Assembly: GCF_000764305.2 (NCBI RefSeq)
Contig: NW_025931949.1
Coordinates: forward strand, 1-64,000
From: Hyalella azteca
Lineage: Eukaryota; Arthropoda; Malacostraca; Amphipoda; Hyalellidae
Length of the DNA: 64,000 nt
Reading direction: 5' to 3'
The notes under the pieces were generated by a model that did not search any database, was not told the origin of the DNA, and worked only from the letters and a program-made list of their open reading frames with translations. Positions 37,471-48,415 of this stretch are shown here, piece after piece. Position numbers and translations under genes: made by a program. Each line of letters opens with the position of its first letter. The stretch's first letter is position 1.

Positions 37471-39108
37471 TTAAAATCGTTTGATTAAAATAAAATTAAT
37501 GAAGCAGCTATTGCGTTAACATATTGACATGCAAATACCATCAAATATTTAGCACATTACTGGGCTCAGCTGCTCCCGGTCACCGTAAAACTTAATACAG
37601 ATAAATCATACTTAGCAATTTCCTGCTGACATATGTCTTAGTGGAAAAATAAATACAAAGAACAATAGACGAAGCAAAAATTCGAGAGTTAATTTAATTT
37701 TAATTTAAAACTTTCCAATAATTTCAACTATAAAATTCCTAATATGACAACTTAATTTCCGTTCCTTAACCCTCTTTATGAATAGAGATAATTTATGGAG
37801 AGTAACTGAAATATTTTTTATAGTATTTCCTTCATTTTAAATTTGTCTCATCGATTGATTACATATTCAAAATAACTATACCTCCTAAAAATTAATTTAA
37901 TACCCACTAACATATGAAATACCACGAATTTATTTCAGAAATTCTACGGGGGCCACAGTGTTGCAGTAGGACATTTTTCTTGACACAATCTAAGAACAAA
38001 CAGCTGTCGATGGTTTGCTCTGATAAGAATATCTGAGTGAGAAACATGTTGTAAATATTGTTTATCTTGTGATAGACAACTGGAGAAATGTGGCAATGGT
38101 GCCTCGGTTCATGACGGACACCGGAGAATAGGACTACGTAGAATTCTTTGTATTTTTTAGATTTTTGATCCTAAATTTCTAAATGAGTGAAAAACTTTCC
38201 GCGCGTCTGCAAAAAAGTTCCTTAGAGTCAGTTGTAATAAAATTTCGATAGCGTCTAAATATATATCAATCAATTCACAAAAAAGTGTTAGAATTGGAAA
38301 ACAAATTGAATACCACCTTTATCTAATTAAATGAAATCATTAGTGCTATTTATCTATTTAGTGAACAAAATTTTCTGAAAGTTGCTTGTGATAATCAGTA
38401 ACAATTATAAATAAAAAAATGATTTTCATTTAACTGTTTAATTATCCTATTTCAATGGTTTTGTTCCATTGAAAGTAAATAACACTCCTGAATGAGCCAG
38501 TGTTAGATCTCAGCAAGATATTCGTTTTGACTGTTCTTGAGATTAGACGGTGACAGCGATGCTCTGAAAAGAGCGATCTTAAGCGGGCGCTGAGTTGCTC
38601 GAGCGCAGTTAATGAAATGAACAAAATACAGGAAAACTGACTTGTACAATTTCAAATTTCTAACATTTTTAAGTTTGGAACTGTTTTAGTTGTGCATTTC
38701 TAGCTTAGTAATGATTTGATACTAGGAATAAAGGGATTCTGGTTTATCGAAGTACAAAAAATACGAAAGCTCCCGATGCTGGAGCATAAAGTGATTCAAA
38801 AATAAATTCAGAACATGAAACTAACGGCCCATAACGCAGTCGTCAGGTGAATATTGCACTTCATTTGAACTGTGAGCACGGATTCTCCATTGAGTGCATT
38901 CATATCACAGGAAAATCAGATTTTGCTCTACTGTTTGCTTGTACCACTACGGATTGTTTGAGTGAAACGTTATACTGCGATTAGTGTTCTATGATTTTTA
39001 CCCGCTTGGCTCTGTTTTGAAACAAATTATCTACATGCATGTGTTCCAACGATTCACGCTGAATTCAGGTAGAAATGAAAAGATGAAGTTCTTTTAAGTA
39101 TCAGGATT
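37471..39108. other. intergenic, no supported gene
   Basis: AT-rich DNA downstream of the first chitin-binding gene; no exon or repeat of note. Confidence 0.5.
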
Positions 39109-40776
39109 TCATTCATGGCAAATTGAGGTACAGGTAGAATTAACTTTTACTTCTGAACATAACTGGGTGTCAGCATCGAAATAGCCGTCATTGGGACAAT
39201 CGAAGTGGGTCATGGAGGGTGGATCACACACATAGAAGCCTTGACAGTTATATGGATCAACAATATTACCCGGCTTGACACAATAAGTCTCACATTTGTC
39301 GCAGAATTGGTAACATTTATCATTATAATCGACGCAAGTTTCAGCCTCGAAGTCGAAATAGGCCCCATCTGAACCTCCGGGGCATTCGAATTTCTGATGT
39401 CCTCCGCCGCTCAAACAAAGGTAATAGGCCCTGCAATCATATGGGTCAGGTCTCAGGGTGCCAGCTACAGAGCACTGAATCTCGCAGGGGTTGCAGAAGC
39501 CCGTGCAGTAATCGACATGAGCGTCGGAGATGAGGGAACAGCGGGCGGGAGTCTGGAAGGTGTTGAAGAAGTAGCCGTCTGGGCACACTTCTCGGGACGA
39601 GAGCACAAAATTACCTGCAAGTGATGAAGGAGTAGCGTTAGGGGCGTACTGGATGGATGTCCGGAGTTCATAGACAATGGTTTTCTGTAAAATAATATTA
39701 TTGCTAATGAGTACTGATAACCTTTATTACGTATTACATTTAAGTTTTTGCCATTGAGAATTAATTTTTCAGTTGTTCAAAGTTTGAGCTTCATTCTTGT
39801 TTTGTAGAAAATGGTAATGGTGCAAGAAATATTGTCATATATTCCAGGGAATTTTTTTTTCACTTTCATCTTGGGCAAAGTGATGACAGCCATGTATTGT
39901 GCAGCTGAATATAATAAAATAGAGCAAAATTCACATTAACATCTATTTTAGAGTAATTAATGACTAAAAGTTTTTGATTGCACTGAGACTTGAGTGCATT
40001 GTAAATAATTAAACTAGATTAGAACCTGATGGCAAGTATTTCACTCAGTATTACCACGACTGGTGTTTAATGTTCGCTCTTACTATCAAAAAGGACTATT
40101 TCGTTTCATCTGTGCTATGCGTATTCTTTTTACTGTGACGTAGTGATATGACTCATATGAGCTATCGTAGTGATAAGAGCAAGTTTCTAAAACTGAATCA
40201 TATTTTCCTTGGATGTGTCGCATATAAGTCAGAATGCAATTTTTTGCGATTTTAGCTTGTGTGTTGTCTAGATTTATAGTAATTATTGTGCTTGCGTTCT
40301 TACCGTCTCCGAAGACGTCCACGCAGGTGTAGTAGCCGAGGCAGTTGCTGGGGTCTGGCACCAGAGTGCCGGACTCGGTCACGCCGCTACACGTAGGCGC
40401 GCATTTGGACTTCTGGCTCAGCGCCACGGGCTGAAATTTACCGTAAATTTCAAAATAAGATCTTGACTAATAACAACGGCGAAAAATTTCTCCTATCTCT
40501 TCAGAGATCCGTGATAAGGTCAAACGGATATGGTTACTTATAGTAACCAATAAATGACTTCGACGGGTTAATACTAAATATTGTTACAAACATCGAAATG
40601 AAATTATTGAAATTGAAGCGAACGCTGTCCAGCGCCCTAACTTTGTTATTTAAAAGTTTATCAATCAAGTAAAACTAATTATACAGTAAGAAGCTCGAAG
40701 CGAGATAACAAAAATTAAATCTGCTACGCTTACTTACCACAAGTAGAAAAGTTAAGAAAGCACCAAGAATAATCAT
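39109..40776 (-). CDS. secreted chitin-binding protein CBP-1, three CBM14 domains (3 exons, 223 aa)
   Basis: Coding exons 40776-40738, 40430-40304 and 39614-39109, GT-AG, phases 0 and 1. Exon 1 encodes a signal peptide (MIILGAFLTFLLV, continuing PVALS in exon 2). Three peritrophin-A/CBM14 domains follow, each with the pattern C, then PDP/DPxxC, xxYYxC, a later Phe-x-Cys, and YFD...C. The junctions between domains carry extra CxxC pairs (CNPC, CDKC). CBM14 domains bind chitin, so the product is probably part of cuticle or peritrophic matrix. The protein is short, with no transmembrane segment after the signal and no mucin tail. It is closest to CBP-2, 4 kb away on the same strand: exon 2 is identical and the first part of exon 3 nearly so. 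The next ORF upstream of the ATG is in the promoter and is not translated in this model. Confidence 0.9.
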
Positions 40777-40815
40777 AATGAGAGGTGTGAGGTTCTGACC
40801 CAAATGCTGTTGATG

Positions 40816-40860
40816 AACTGAGGTGGTACTATCGTGTGCAGTATAGTGGTGGGTTTTATA
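40816..40860 (-). promoter_or_regulatory. TATA box and Inr-like site of CBP-1
   Basis: On the minus strand TATAAA (40860-40855) lies 79 bases before the start codon. An arthropod Inr-like TCAGTT is at 40821-40816. Spacing is slightly long (about 39), so the real start may be a few bases earlier. Confidence 0.5.
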
Positions 40861-41010
40861 TGTTATCTGTACATCTGAAGTGATATGCGGAAAGTTGACC
40901 ATGTGACGGAGAAGAGATTTCCAAGAACATATGTTGCCATCTTTCTGGTTAATTTTTGAACCTTGATCTCCCGTGAAGGGTCGTAAGCGAAAACTTAAGC
41001 TGCTCATCAA

Positions 41011-42580
41011 CGAATAAGGAAAAAAAGATAACCATTTTGTTTTTCGACAAACAAGAACAGAAACGATAATTATTTCAAGATGGTGAGATTATTCATTCGA
41101 GGTATTACAATGATCATAATGGCAATGTCCTGCTTGGAAAGTGACAACGTAATGGAGATGAACTTTATCTTGAATTTTAATTAATTGAGAGTAATTCTCT
41201 TCTAGATGTAAAAAAATCGACATTCTACAACAATCTAATTGACTTTCATAACATAATGATATGAAAGAATTTTATCAACATGCAATTTATAGTGCAATAT
41301 GAAACGCGTTTTTAGAGAAAATACAGTTTTTAGATTACGTCACCTCAGCGCTGTGGCCGTGGAGCAACATATGTTGGGAAACCACAGACGTCAATACAGA
41401 ACCATCCTTTGAGTCCACATCTGTTTACGTACGCGACCTATGCCTCCACGTATTAAAACTTCATGTATCCACTATGTATCCTATGCCTCCACGTATTAAA
41501 ACTTCATGTATCCACTATGTATCCTATGCCTCCACGTATTGAAACTTCATGTATCCACTATGTATCCTATGCCTCCACGTATCCACTTAATTCTGAATGC
41601 AAGGTGGGAGACTTACTGCTGGCGAAACACATGTTAGTTTCTAATTAATTTTCATTTGCTAAATAAACCTAAAGTTGTGGCGAGTCTCTACTATTACGGG
41701 CACGCAGTAGAATATTCAATTAATGAATTTCACGTTAAAAATTCGAGCCGTAATTATTCTTTTTTTGGATATCTTAACATTTCACCTTCACTCTCACGAG
41801 AAAGTGTTTCAAGACAATGTAAGTTTTTAACAGTTTCAAAATTCTATTCAAAGTTCGGACGAACGTGCAGGCAATTTATCTTAATTCATTCTATGATGTT
41901 AGAGATAAAATGAAATTAGTTGTTTGTGGTATGTCTTACATTTCGGTGTAAGTAAATAAATGAAAAATTTATCTCATAAATTTTTAAAAAAAGCAAATGC
42001 AAAATATGCCTATGCTCATAAAAGGGTTAATAACGTCAGGGCCTAACAATTATCAGGAATAAACTAATTTATTAATTTGATGTTAATTTTTAGGTAATGT
42101 CGCTAGATAATATGAGTACTACCTTCACTACAGTTTGCAAAAAAATTCATCCAATTCTTTGACAGCTTTTTCGGAACGAATTAGGAAATCAAACCAATAC
42201 TACTATACTATGAATAGTTGCTTAATTTAACGAGTTTTGGGTCATCCGGAAAATGTTAATATTATTTTACTGAATAAGAATTACTGGTAAATGTTCGTAA
42301 ATGGTTTAAGATATTTACTCCAAGCCATGAGCATACATGGCAAATATTACTGCGGGAATCTCTAGCTAGTATATATAAGAGCATGTTCAGCATCAAGTAC
42401 TATATAATAGACTTGTGATTCATGTCCTGTACACGTTGAAGCGTTTACCTGCTTTTGAGTGGGGACTTTCCAACGTCCTTGCAGCGAGAATCAAACGATG
42501 GAAATGTTTTAAGGCGTTTGATTTGATGTTTGGAAGGTAGTAGTTAATGCAGAACTCTTGAGCTTAAACATTTTCTATTT
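41011..42580. other. intergenic between CBP-1 and CBP-2
   Basis: Holds the 43-bp tandem repeat at 41437-41587 (separate entry); otherwise no exon supported. Confidence 0.5.
41437..41587. repeat. 43-bp tandem repeat, ~3.5 copies
   Basis: Nearly identical units starting CCTATGCCTCCACGTATTAA and continuing AACTTCATGTATCCACTATG. The short ORF across it is a by-product of the repeat. Confidence 0.92.
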
Positions 42581-42731
42581 TTAGCGCATTTTCTCATTTA
42601 TGGAAAAAATGAACTATTGTGCTCGCCATGTCCGTCTGTCCGTCCGTCCGTGACTTCACGTTTTCGTCGACGAGAAAATGTGCTCTCTGTCACTCACTGC
42701 AGTGAGTACTGAGTTATATTTTTTATATTTT
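42581..42731 (+). repeat. dispersed repeat C, copy 2
   Basis: Inverted relative to the copy at 20527-20677; shares GAGAAAATG, GTCGACGA and TCACTGCAGTGAGT-type words and a (GTCC)n run. It lies 26 bases from the MITE at 42758. Confidence 0.65.
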
Positions 42732-42757
42732 TGTTTCGCCAACGACTTTTCTTTAAG

Positions 42758-43080
42758 TAGGGTAACGTGGGGCAGCGCGCCCCCCACTTTTTTTAAACTA
42801 AATTTGTGATGAAGTTTTAATTGATACGAGGTGGTTCTTTGTTTTGTTTAAAGGTACAACTAATGAGGAATGTATGATGTGAATTAGACGCCTATAGAGT
42901 TATTCAATTTTTAATGAAACACTATTTTGTAAAAAGTGTCAAAATGGGCCCATTGCCCCACCCCTGGGGCAATGGGCCCAAGCGGTAGAGAACACGGACC
43001 AATATCTGCCATACTTAGCGAGAAACCCGCTATGGGCCCGTGACCCGCAGTGGGCTCGCTGCCCCATGTTACCATACCTA
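42758..43080. mobile_element. MITE with GGGGCA-type terminal inverted repeats
   Basis: The left end is TAGGGTAACGTGGGGCAGCG. The complement of the right end is TAGGTATGGTAACATGGGGC followed by AGCGAGCCC, so the termini are inverted repeats of about 25 bp. A second internal hairpin (GCCCATTGCCCCA and its complement) is at 42946-42978. No transposase. The ORFs inside are by-products. Confidence 0.75.
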
Positions 43081-43639
43081 GTAAAAGTGATCCTGCTGTG
43101 GCACAATTCTTGGCCATGCACTTCAGCAGTAATTAAGAATCTCTTTGATGTATTCTATTATTGTAGATGTACCGCCAACCATCTTCTTCTAATTTTTGTC
43201 AATAATAATATCGCAATTTTTGACAGCTAATTTTGAATCATGTAACAGGAGTTTGATCTACATTATGAAAAGCGATTGAAATGAAGCTTTAAATCAGAAA
43301 TACATAATTTTCCAGCCTGATCCCCACACGAAAAATATGTAAAAACGCAGCCAAAGCAAACTAGAAAATTGGGTTGATAAAGCATCCTCCAAACGGCTTT
43401 TTTATTTAAATGATGCCCATATAGTTGGATAATAAAATGGTGGATTAATCTAACTTCCGATAACTTACAAAAATAGGTCAGTTCACAAAAAGGCCAAGAT
43501 CAAATTACGACACAGTAACTATGAATATATCAGGTGAAAAAAACAATGATCAAAGTTTCTGATGTATTGTGGTCAGAGATAATTCCTCAAATTATTTACC
43601 GTTGAGTTTGATGCCGATTTCCCAAGGTTATTTGAAACA
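43081..43639. other. 3' flank of CBP-2
   Basis: No exon seen. A minus-strand AATAAA is at about 43405-43400, roughly 235 bases after the CBP-2 stop, a possible poly(A) signal. Confidence 0.4.
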
Positions 43640-45096
43640 TTATGGCCTGCATTGAATGACACATTCTGCAGCATTACAAGAACCAGTGTCAGCGTTAAAT
43701 ACTTCGCCATTTGGGCAAGTGAACTGCGTAATGAAGGGTGGATCACATGAATAGAAACTGTGACAATCGTAGGGATCGACAATGTTACCTGGTTCGACAC
43801 AGTACGGGTTACATTCGTCACAGTATGGGTAGCAGTTTCCAGTAGATGAGATGCAAGTTTCAGCAATATAATCGAAGTAAGTGCCGGCATCGCATTCAAA
43901 TTTCTGATGACCTCCTCCGACTAAACAAAGGTAATATGTCGTGCAAGAATTTGGGTCAGGTCTTAGGGTGCCAGCTACAGAGCACTGAATCTCGCAGGGG
44001 TTGCAGAAGCCCGTGCAGTAATCGACATGAGCGTCGGAGATGAGGGAGCAGTGGGCAGGATTCTGGAAGGTGTTAAAGAAGTAGCCGTCTGGGCACACTT
44101 CTCGGGACGAGAGCACAAAATTACCTGAAAATGTCAGGGTAGCGTTAGGGTCTTGCTGGGAGGACCGGTGAAGTAAATGTTTTATCTCATTTTGAAATTC
44201 CCGCGCAAGTCTCTGTTACAAGAGTCAATGATGTCAATGACGGACAATTATTACAACAATCTCAATGATTTTATCTACGAATATTTTGGCCCGTGGATTC
44301 ATTACTAGATCAGCAAAAATGGTTTCGATAGTGTCTCAAACTGAGTCATATTTATCTTGGGCGTGTCGCCCAAGAAAGCAATTTTTCCACCACTTTAGCT
44401 TGTGTGTTGTACAGATTTATCATAACTGTCCTTGCGCTCTTACCGTCTCCGAAGACGTCCACGCAGGTGTAGTAGCCGAGGCAGTTGCTGGGGTCTGGCA
44501 CCAGAGTGCCGGACTCGGTCACGCCGCTACACGTAGGCGCGCATTTGGACTTCTGGCTCAGCGCCACGGGCTGAAATTTACCGTCAATTCATAGCAAAAG
44601 ATATCGACAGATTACAGCTGTGATCAGTCTTCTAGATATGTTCACATTTATGGGAATGAATTAAAACGCAATATGCATTTTATAGTCTTTAATGCGATTG
44701 GATTCCTTAGGAATAAACGCTGCTCCGAATTAGATCGGATTGACAGTCACTACGGTCTAGATTTGATCATCTACAAATACAATTAAAAAAATGCCTTGCA
44801 ATGCTACCAAGATATTGTGAAATATATTTTATTGTAAAGGTACATGGAAAAAATAATGTTGGCATTGATAAATCAAGACATTGTTTTATGACATATGTTC
44901 CCAATTTTAAAGTTAATCGAATGATCGACGTTAAAAAAATCCTAGAAAATTTTCCGATTGGACGGTCTTCAACATTTTTCTATAAAGAGAACAATTCTGT
45001 AATAAAAGACAGGGCTATACATTTGAGTGTATGCTATATTTTGTTACTTACAAGGCTCAAAATGATGAAGTAGCTGCACACAACAAACCTGAACAT
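43640..45096 (-). CDS. secreted chitin-binding protein CBP-2, three CBM14 domains (3 exons, 218 aa)
   Basis: Coding exons 45096-45052, 44570-44444 and 44124-43640, with the same intron phases as CBP-1. Exon 1 encodes a different signal peptide (MFRFVVCSYFIILSL). Exon 2 (PVALSQKSKCAP...) is identical in nucleotide sequence to that of CBP-1. Three CBM14 domains follow with CNPC and CDEC linkers, ending ...CVIQCRP. The last two domains have diverged from CBP-1 (for example CTTYYLC against CRAYYLC, and VFNADTGSC against YFDADTQLC). The role is expected to be chitin binding in an extracellular matrix. An Inr-like TCAGTA at 45123-45118 and a weak TTTATC upstream are candidate promoter elements. It is head to head with CBP-3. 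Confidence 0.9.
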
Positions 45097-45381
45097 GACT
45101 CGTACTAGATCTAATCGTTACTGACTAGAGGCGAGTGGATAAAGGTACTCAGAAATCATGCGAATTTCTCATAATTTAATAAAGAATAAGTACCATTTAC
45201 ATGAGAACATACACCTGAATACCTGTAAACTAGATTACGTAGTCGAAGAAATTCTGACTAAGATTTTCCATGAATTACATGTGACGAAATATAATCAGTT
45301 ATCGGTTACATCGACCATAAGAAGGTCACGCCAGCTGCCTTTACAATAGAGCTGTCACACGCTATAAGAGATCAATATTTC

Positions 45382-45406
45382 TGCGTAATAATATAATATA
45401 TTACGC
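45382..45406. repeat. short inverted repeat TGCGTAATA...TATTACGCA
   Basis: Nine-base perfect arms around an AT core, about 290 bp 5' of CBP-2. Confidence 0.7.
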
Positions 45407-45774
45407 AAAAATATATATAAATTAATGTTAATATCAATACCGTCCATATTAAGTCAATATCAAGTCAATATAATTAGTTAGCTTTGTCAATACAACTTAT
45501 TTTTTGACTAAAGATTTTCGGTGAATTTTAAAATTTTTTCAAATGTTTATCTTTTACCGTCCAATAGTCAAATATGAATGCTCGACACTATTTCATCGTA
45601 ACAAAACAAAAAGGAATAGGCATATAAGATGGATTAAAATTAAACTTTTTGAAAATGGTCAGCAGCAATGCTGAGGGTTCTTAAAGACTCACGGAAAAAT
45701 ATATGTTCAGATTTGAAATGCCTAGCACCATATCGAACCCGGTGGAAGTCGAGTAGCTATTTCAAACTATCGTC

Positions 45775-45985
45775 AGTCATGAAAAGATCCGGTCAAATGA
45801 AACGATATTAGATCTTTGTGAACAAGGCACGAAAAGGAAAAGAATCGGCGACAGGCCACATCAGGCCTACACTTCAGCGCCGAGATCCCTATGTTATGTT
45901 TTATTAAAAAAAATAATAATAATAATAGCGGTTTCAGCGTTTATTAGGCCGTAGACCTGTCGCCGAGGTTATGTTATGTTATGAC
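45775..45985 (+). mobile_element. SINE-like family B copy with a family-A fragment nested in its tail
   Basis: The body at 45778-45893 (with AAAAGGAAAAGAATCGGCGA and CAGGCCACATCAGGCC) matches 12326-12440 reversed. Its (ATGTT)n tail is interrupted at about 45899-45966 by an inverted 3' end of SINE family A with its own (AAT)n tail; the pentamers then resume (GTTATGTTATGTTATG). Confidence 0.68.
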
Positions 45986-46621
45986 GGTGTTTTCTTCATG
46001 CAAAGAAAAGGACATGAAAAGCCCGTCAATATTAAGCTTCGTTAAAATACTTTAATAACCTATTACTATCAATCTTAAGTTGAGGAATAGAATAGTGTTT
46101 CGAAAAAACCACTGCAAATGATGACAATGTAGAACTGCAGATCCTCACATTTAATTTTTATGCACTCGTATAATCTGTAGACATCTAAAAGGTTCGCAAC
46201 TTACGGTCCGGCGGAGTATTCGTGAAATTGCTCGATGTGCATAATCATATATTTGGTGAAAATATTCGATGAAGATATCTGGCCATCTCTACCAAAATCA
46301 TAAGTAAGAATAATTTACAAAACATTGATCTGTAACTCGACATTTCGAAACACATTTTACCTCAGTCACCACGTCCAAGAAGTGTTTTCTTACTTAAATT
46401 TTCGAATAAATAGTTTTCTTTCAAGTTTTCAGCTAAGACTTGACATTTTTTGCTTTTTTAGTGCAAAACTAATGATATATTTCAATATAAAAACAAGATT
46501 AAAGACCTAACACGAAAAATTCTAATAAATGGAATGGCACATTGGTTTTGTACCCACATTACTGCAAAATATAATGACAGTGCTACTCATCTCAATAGAG
46601 CATAACTATGTAACTCTCTAA

Positions 46622-46634
46622 TAACAATAATAAA

Positions 46635-46705
<71 letters not shown>

Positions 46706-46745
46706 TAATAATAATAATAATAATAACAATAAATAATATAACAAT
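46622..46745. repeat. (AAT)n microsatellite
   Basis: About 35 units of AAT/ATA with few interruptions. Confidence 0.95.
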
Positions 46746-47249
46746 AACTCTCTAATAATTCATTATACGTGAATCATGGTAAACGATGGGAATGGGAGCG
46801 TTTAAAGGTACCTGCGACACTGATATGAGACATCATGTTCGTTTTTATTCCCATCAACCTATTGATATTCATTAAAAGTTTCTCACAAGTAGAAAGGGAA
46901 AGAAAATTGGCATTCTGCACATAGTGTGTGTTAATTAGATTATTCCTAATGTAATGTCTACCTCAAATTGAAAATTTAATTTTTACGTCTATTCGATTTT
47001 GTCTTCTGTGGTTTATTGAAGAGTTCACAAGTTTGATATGCAGCCCCGACTTCATTAACGAAGATGCTGCGTAATAATACTATGCGCTTAAAAATTACTT
47101 TTTGAAGACAACACTTCTAAAGAATACAGTGTCTCCTATGTTACACATCTACAATGAATTTCTAATTTTATTTTCATATATTAGTAAAAATTCATTTTTA
47201 TTTTTTTAAATATTAATATATGAAAAAATAAAATAAATTTTCAAAATTA

Positions 47250-47560
47250 TTTATTCTGTCAATTGATTCATGCCTTGTCTTCAACTTTGCACAAGTGCGC
47301 AAAATTTCAGATTGATTGGACAGGTAGAAGTGTGTTGAATATCGATTATAAGATCTGTAGAAGACAAAATTATTTTTTCAATTTTTCAAATTAAAAAAAT
47401 TTTTTTTTTATTTTAAAATTATATATTCTGTTAATTGATTCATGCATTGTCTTCAACTTTGCGTAAGTGTGCCAAATTTTAGATCAATTGGACAGGTAGA
47501 AGTGTATTAAATATTGATTATAAGATTTGTAGCAGACAGACAAAAAAACAAACAGACAAG
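47250..47560. repeat. two tandem copies of a ~170-bp sequence
   Basis: Copy at 47250-47385 and copy at 47422-47560 share CTGTCAATTGATTCATG-like starts, TTGTCTTCAACTTTGC and TGGACAGGTAGAAGTGT. The copies have moderately diverged. Confidence 0.75.
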
Positions 47561-48415
47561 AAGTGAAGTTAAAGAGAAGTGTTGTAAAAACAAGGTTGTC
47601 TTGCAAGTTAAAGTTTAATCACGTTGTATTCAAATTTGTTTGAGATTTTAGATTGAAATTTTTACATTTCCTTAGACGCAATCATATACAGTATAACTAA
47701 ACTATGATTAAGCTTAACTTATTTTAGTGACTAACTCTAATCAATAGTTTACAACTAGTGAGTCTCTTTCCGTATCTAATGGTCTACAGCGTCTGTTAGT
47801 TACATTCAAATCTTGACCAGTGATCAAATTCTAATTACCACTATTTGGCGCTTTTTCCGAGGCTGAAGTTGGTCATTGTCATAAAGACGTACTATGTTGG
47901 TGAAAGAAGTGTGTTGATTTTTCACAATAATGCTAGAGCATGTGTTGTTTCTCATGGTCAGCCGTCCCTTGTAATCTGGTTAAGAATCTGTATCACTGGT
48001 CCACAGTTGCACGAAGCCATCAGTCACAACAAGCCTTGCAGTTTGGTGGGTATGGAGTTTTTTTGCATATTTTTAAAAATTATTTACCCAACTAGTTTCA
48101 TTTTTTGGTTAATATGTCTTGTTATGAGTAAAATTAACAGCTCATTAGAAATGTTTAGGTACAACTCATCCAATTTGAATATTACTCCCTCACTTGAATC
48201 ATTTTAGTATCGTAAATCCGTACGTAAAATAGACTAATTAAGACCGTGCATTGCGCACAATTAGCACCAAAATTTCTTTAGTAAAACTGAACAAGCTTGC
48301 TACTGAATAACTTTGCTGATTTATAAATGCCACGATAATTAATTCTGCCATTGGTCAGAACTTGTGATATAACTGTTGTTTTTCCAGGTACAAGATAACG
48401 TACGGGAAGGCCGAT

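Larger units (their letters stand above)
45097..48387. other. divergent intergenic region between CBP-2 and CBP-3
   Basis: Contains an inverted repeat (45382-45406), nested SINE-like elements (45775-45985), an (AAT)n array and a local duplication at 47250-47560. The 120-codon ORF at 47845-48207 is not supported as a gene. Confidence 0.5.

Noticed and set aside
42911..43121. Overlapping 60-68-codon minus-strand ORFs
   Set aside because: Fall inside the GC-rich MITE and follow its inverted repeats.
47845..48207. 120-codon ORF containing HNNARACVV, reminiscent of the HDNARPH motif of mariner transposases
   Set aside because: Only one short resemblance, no second catalytic Asp block, no terminal repeats; at most a heavily decayed remnant.
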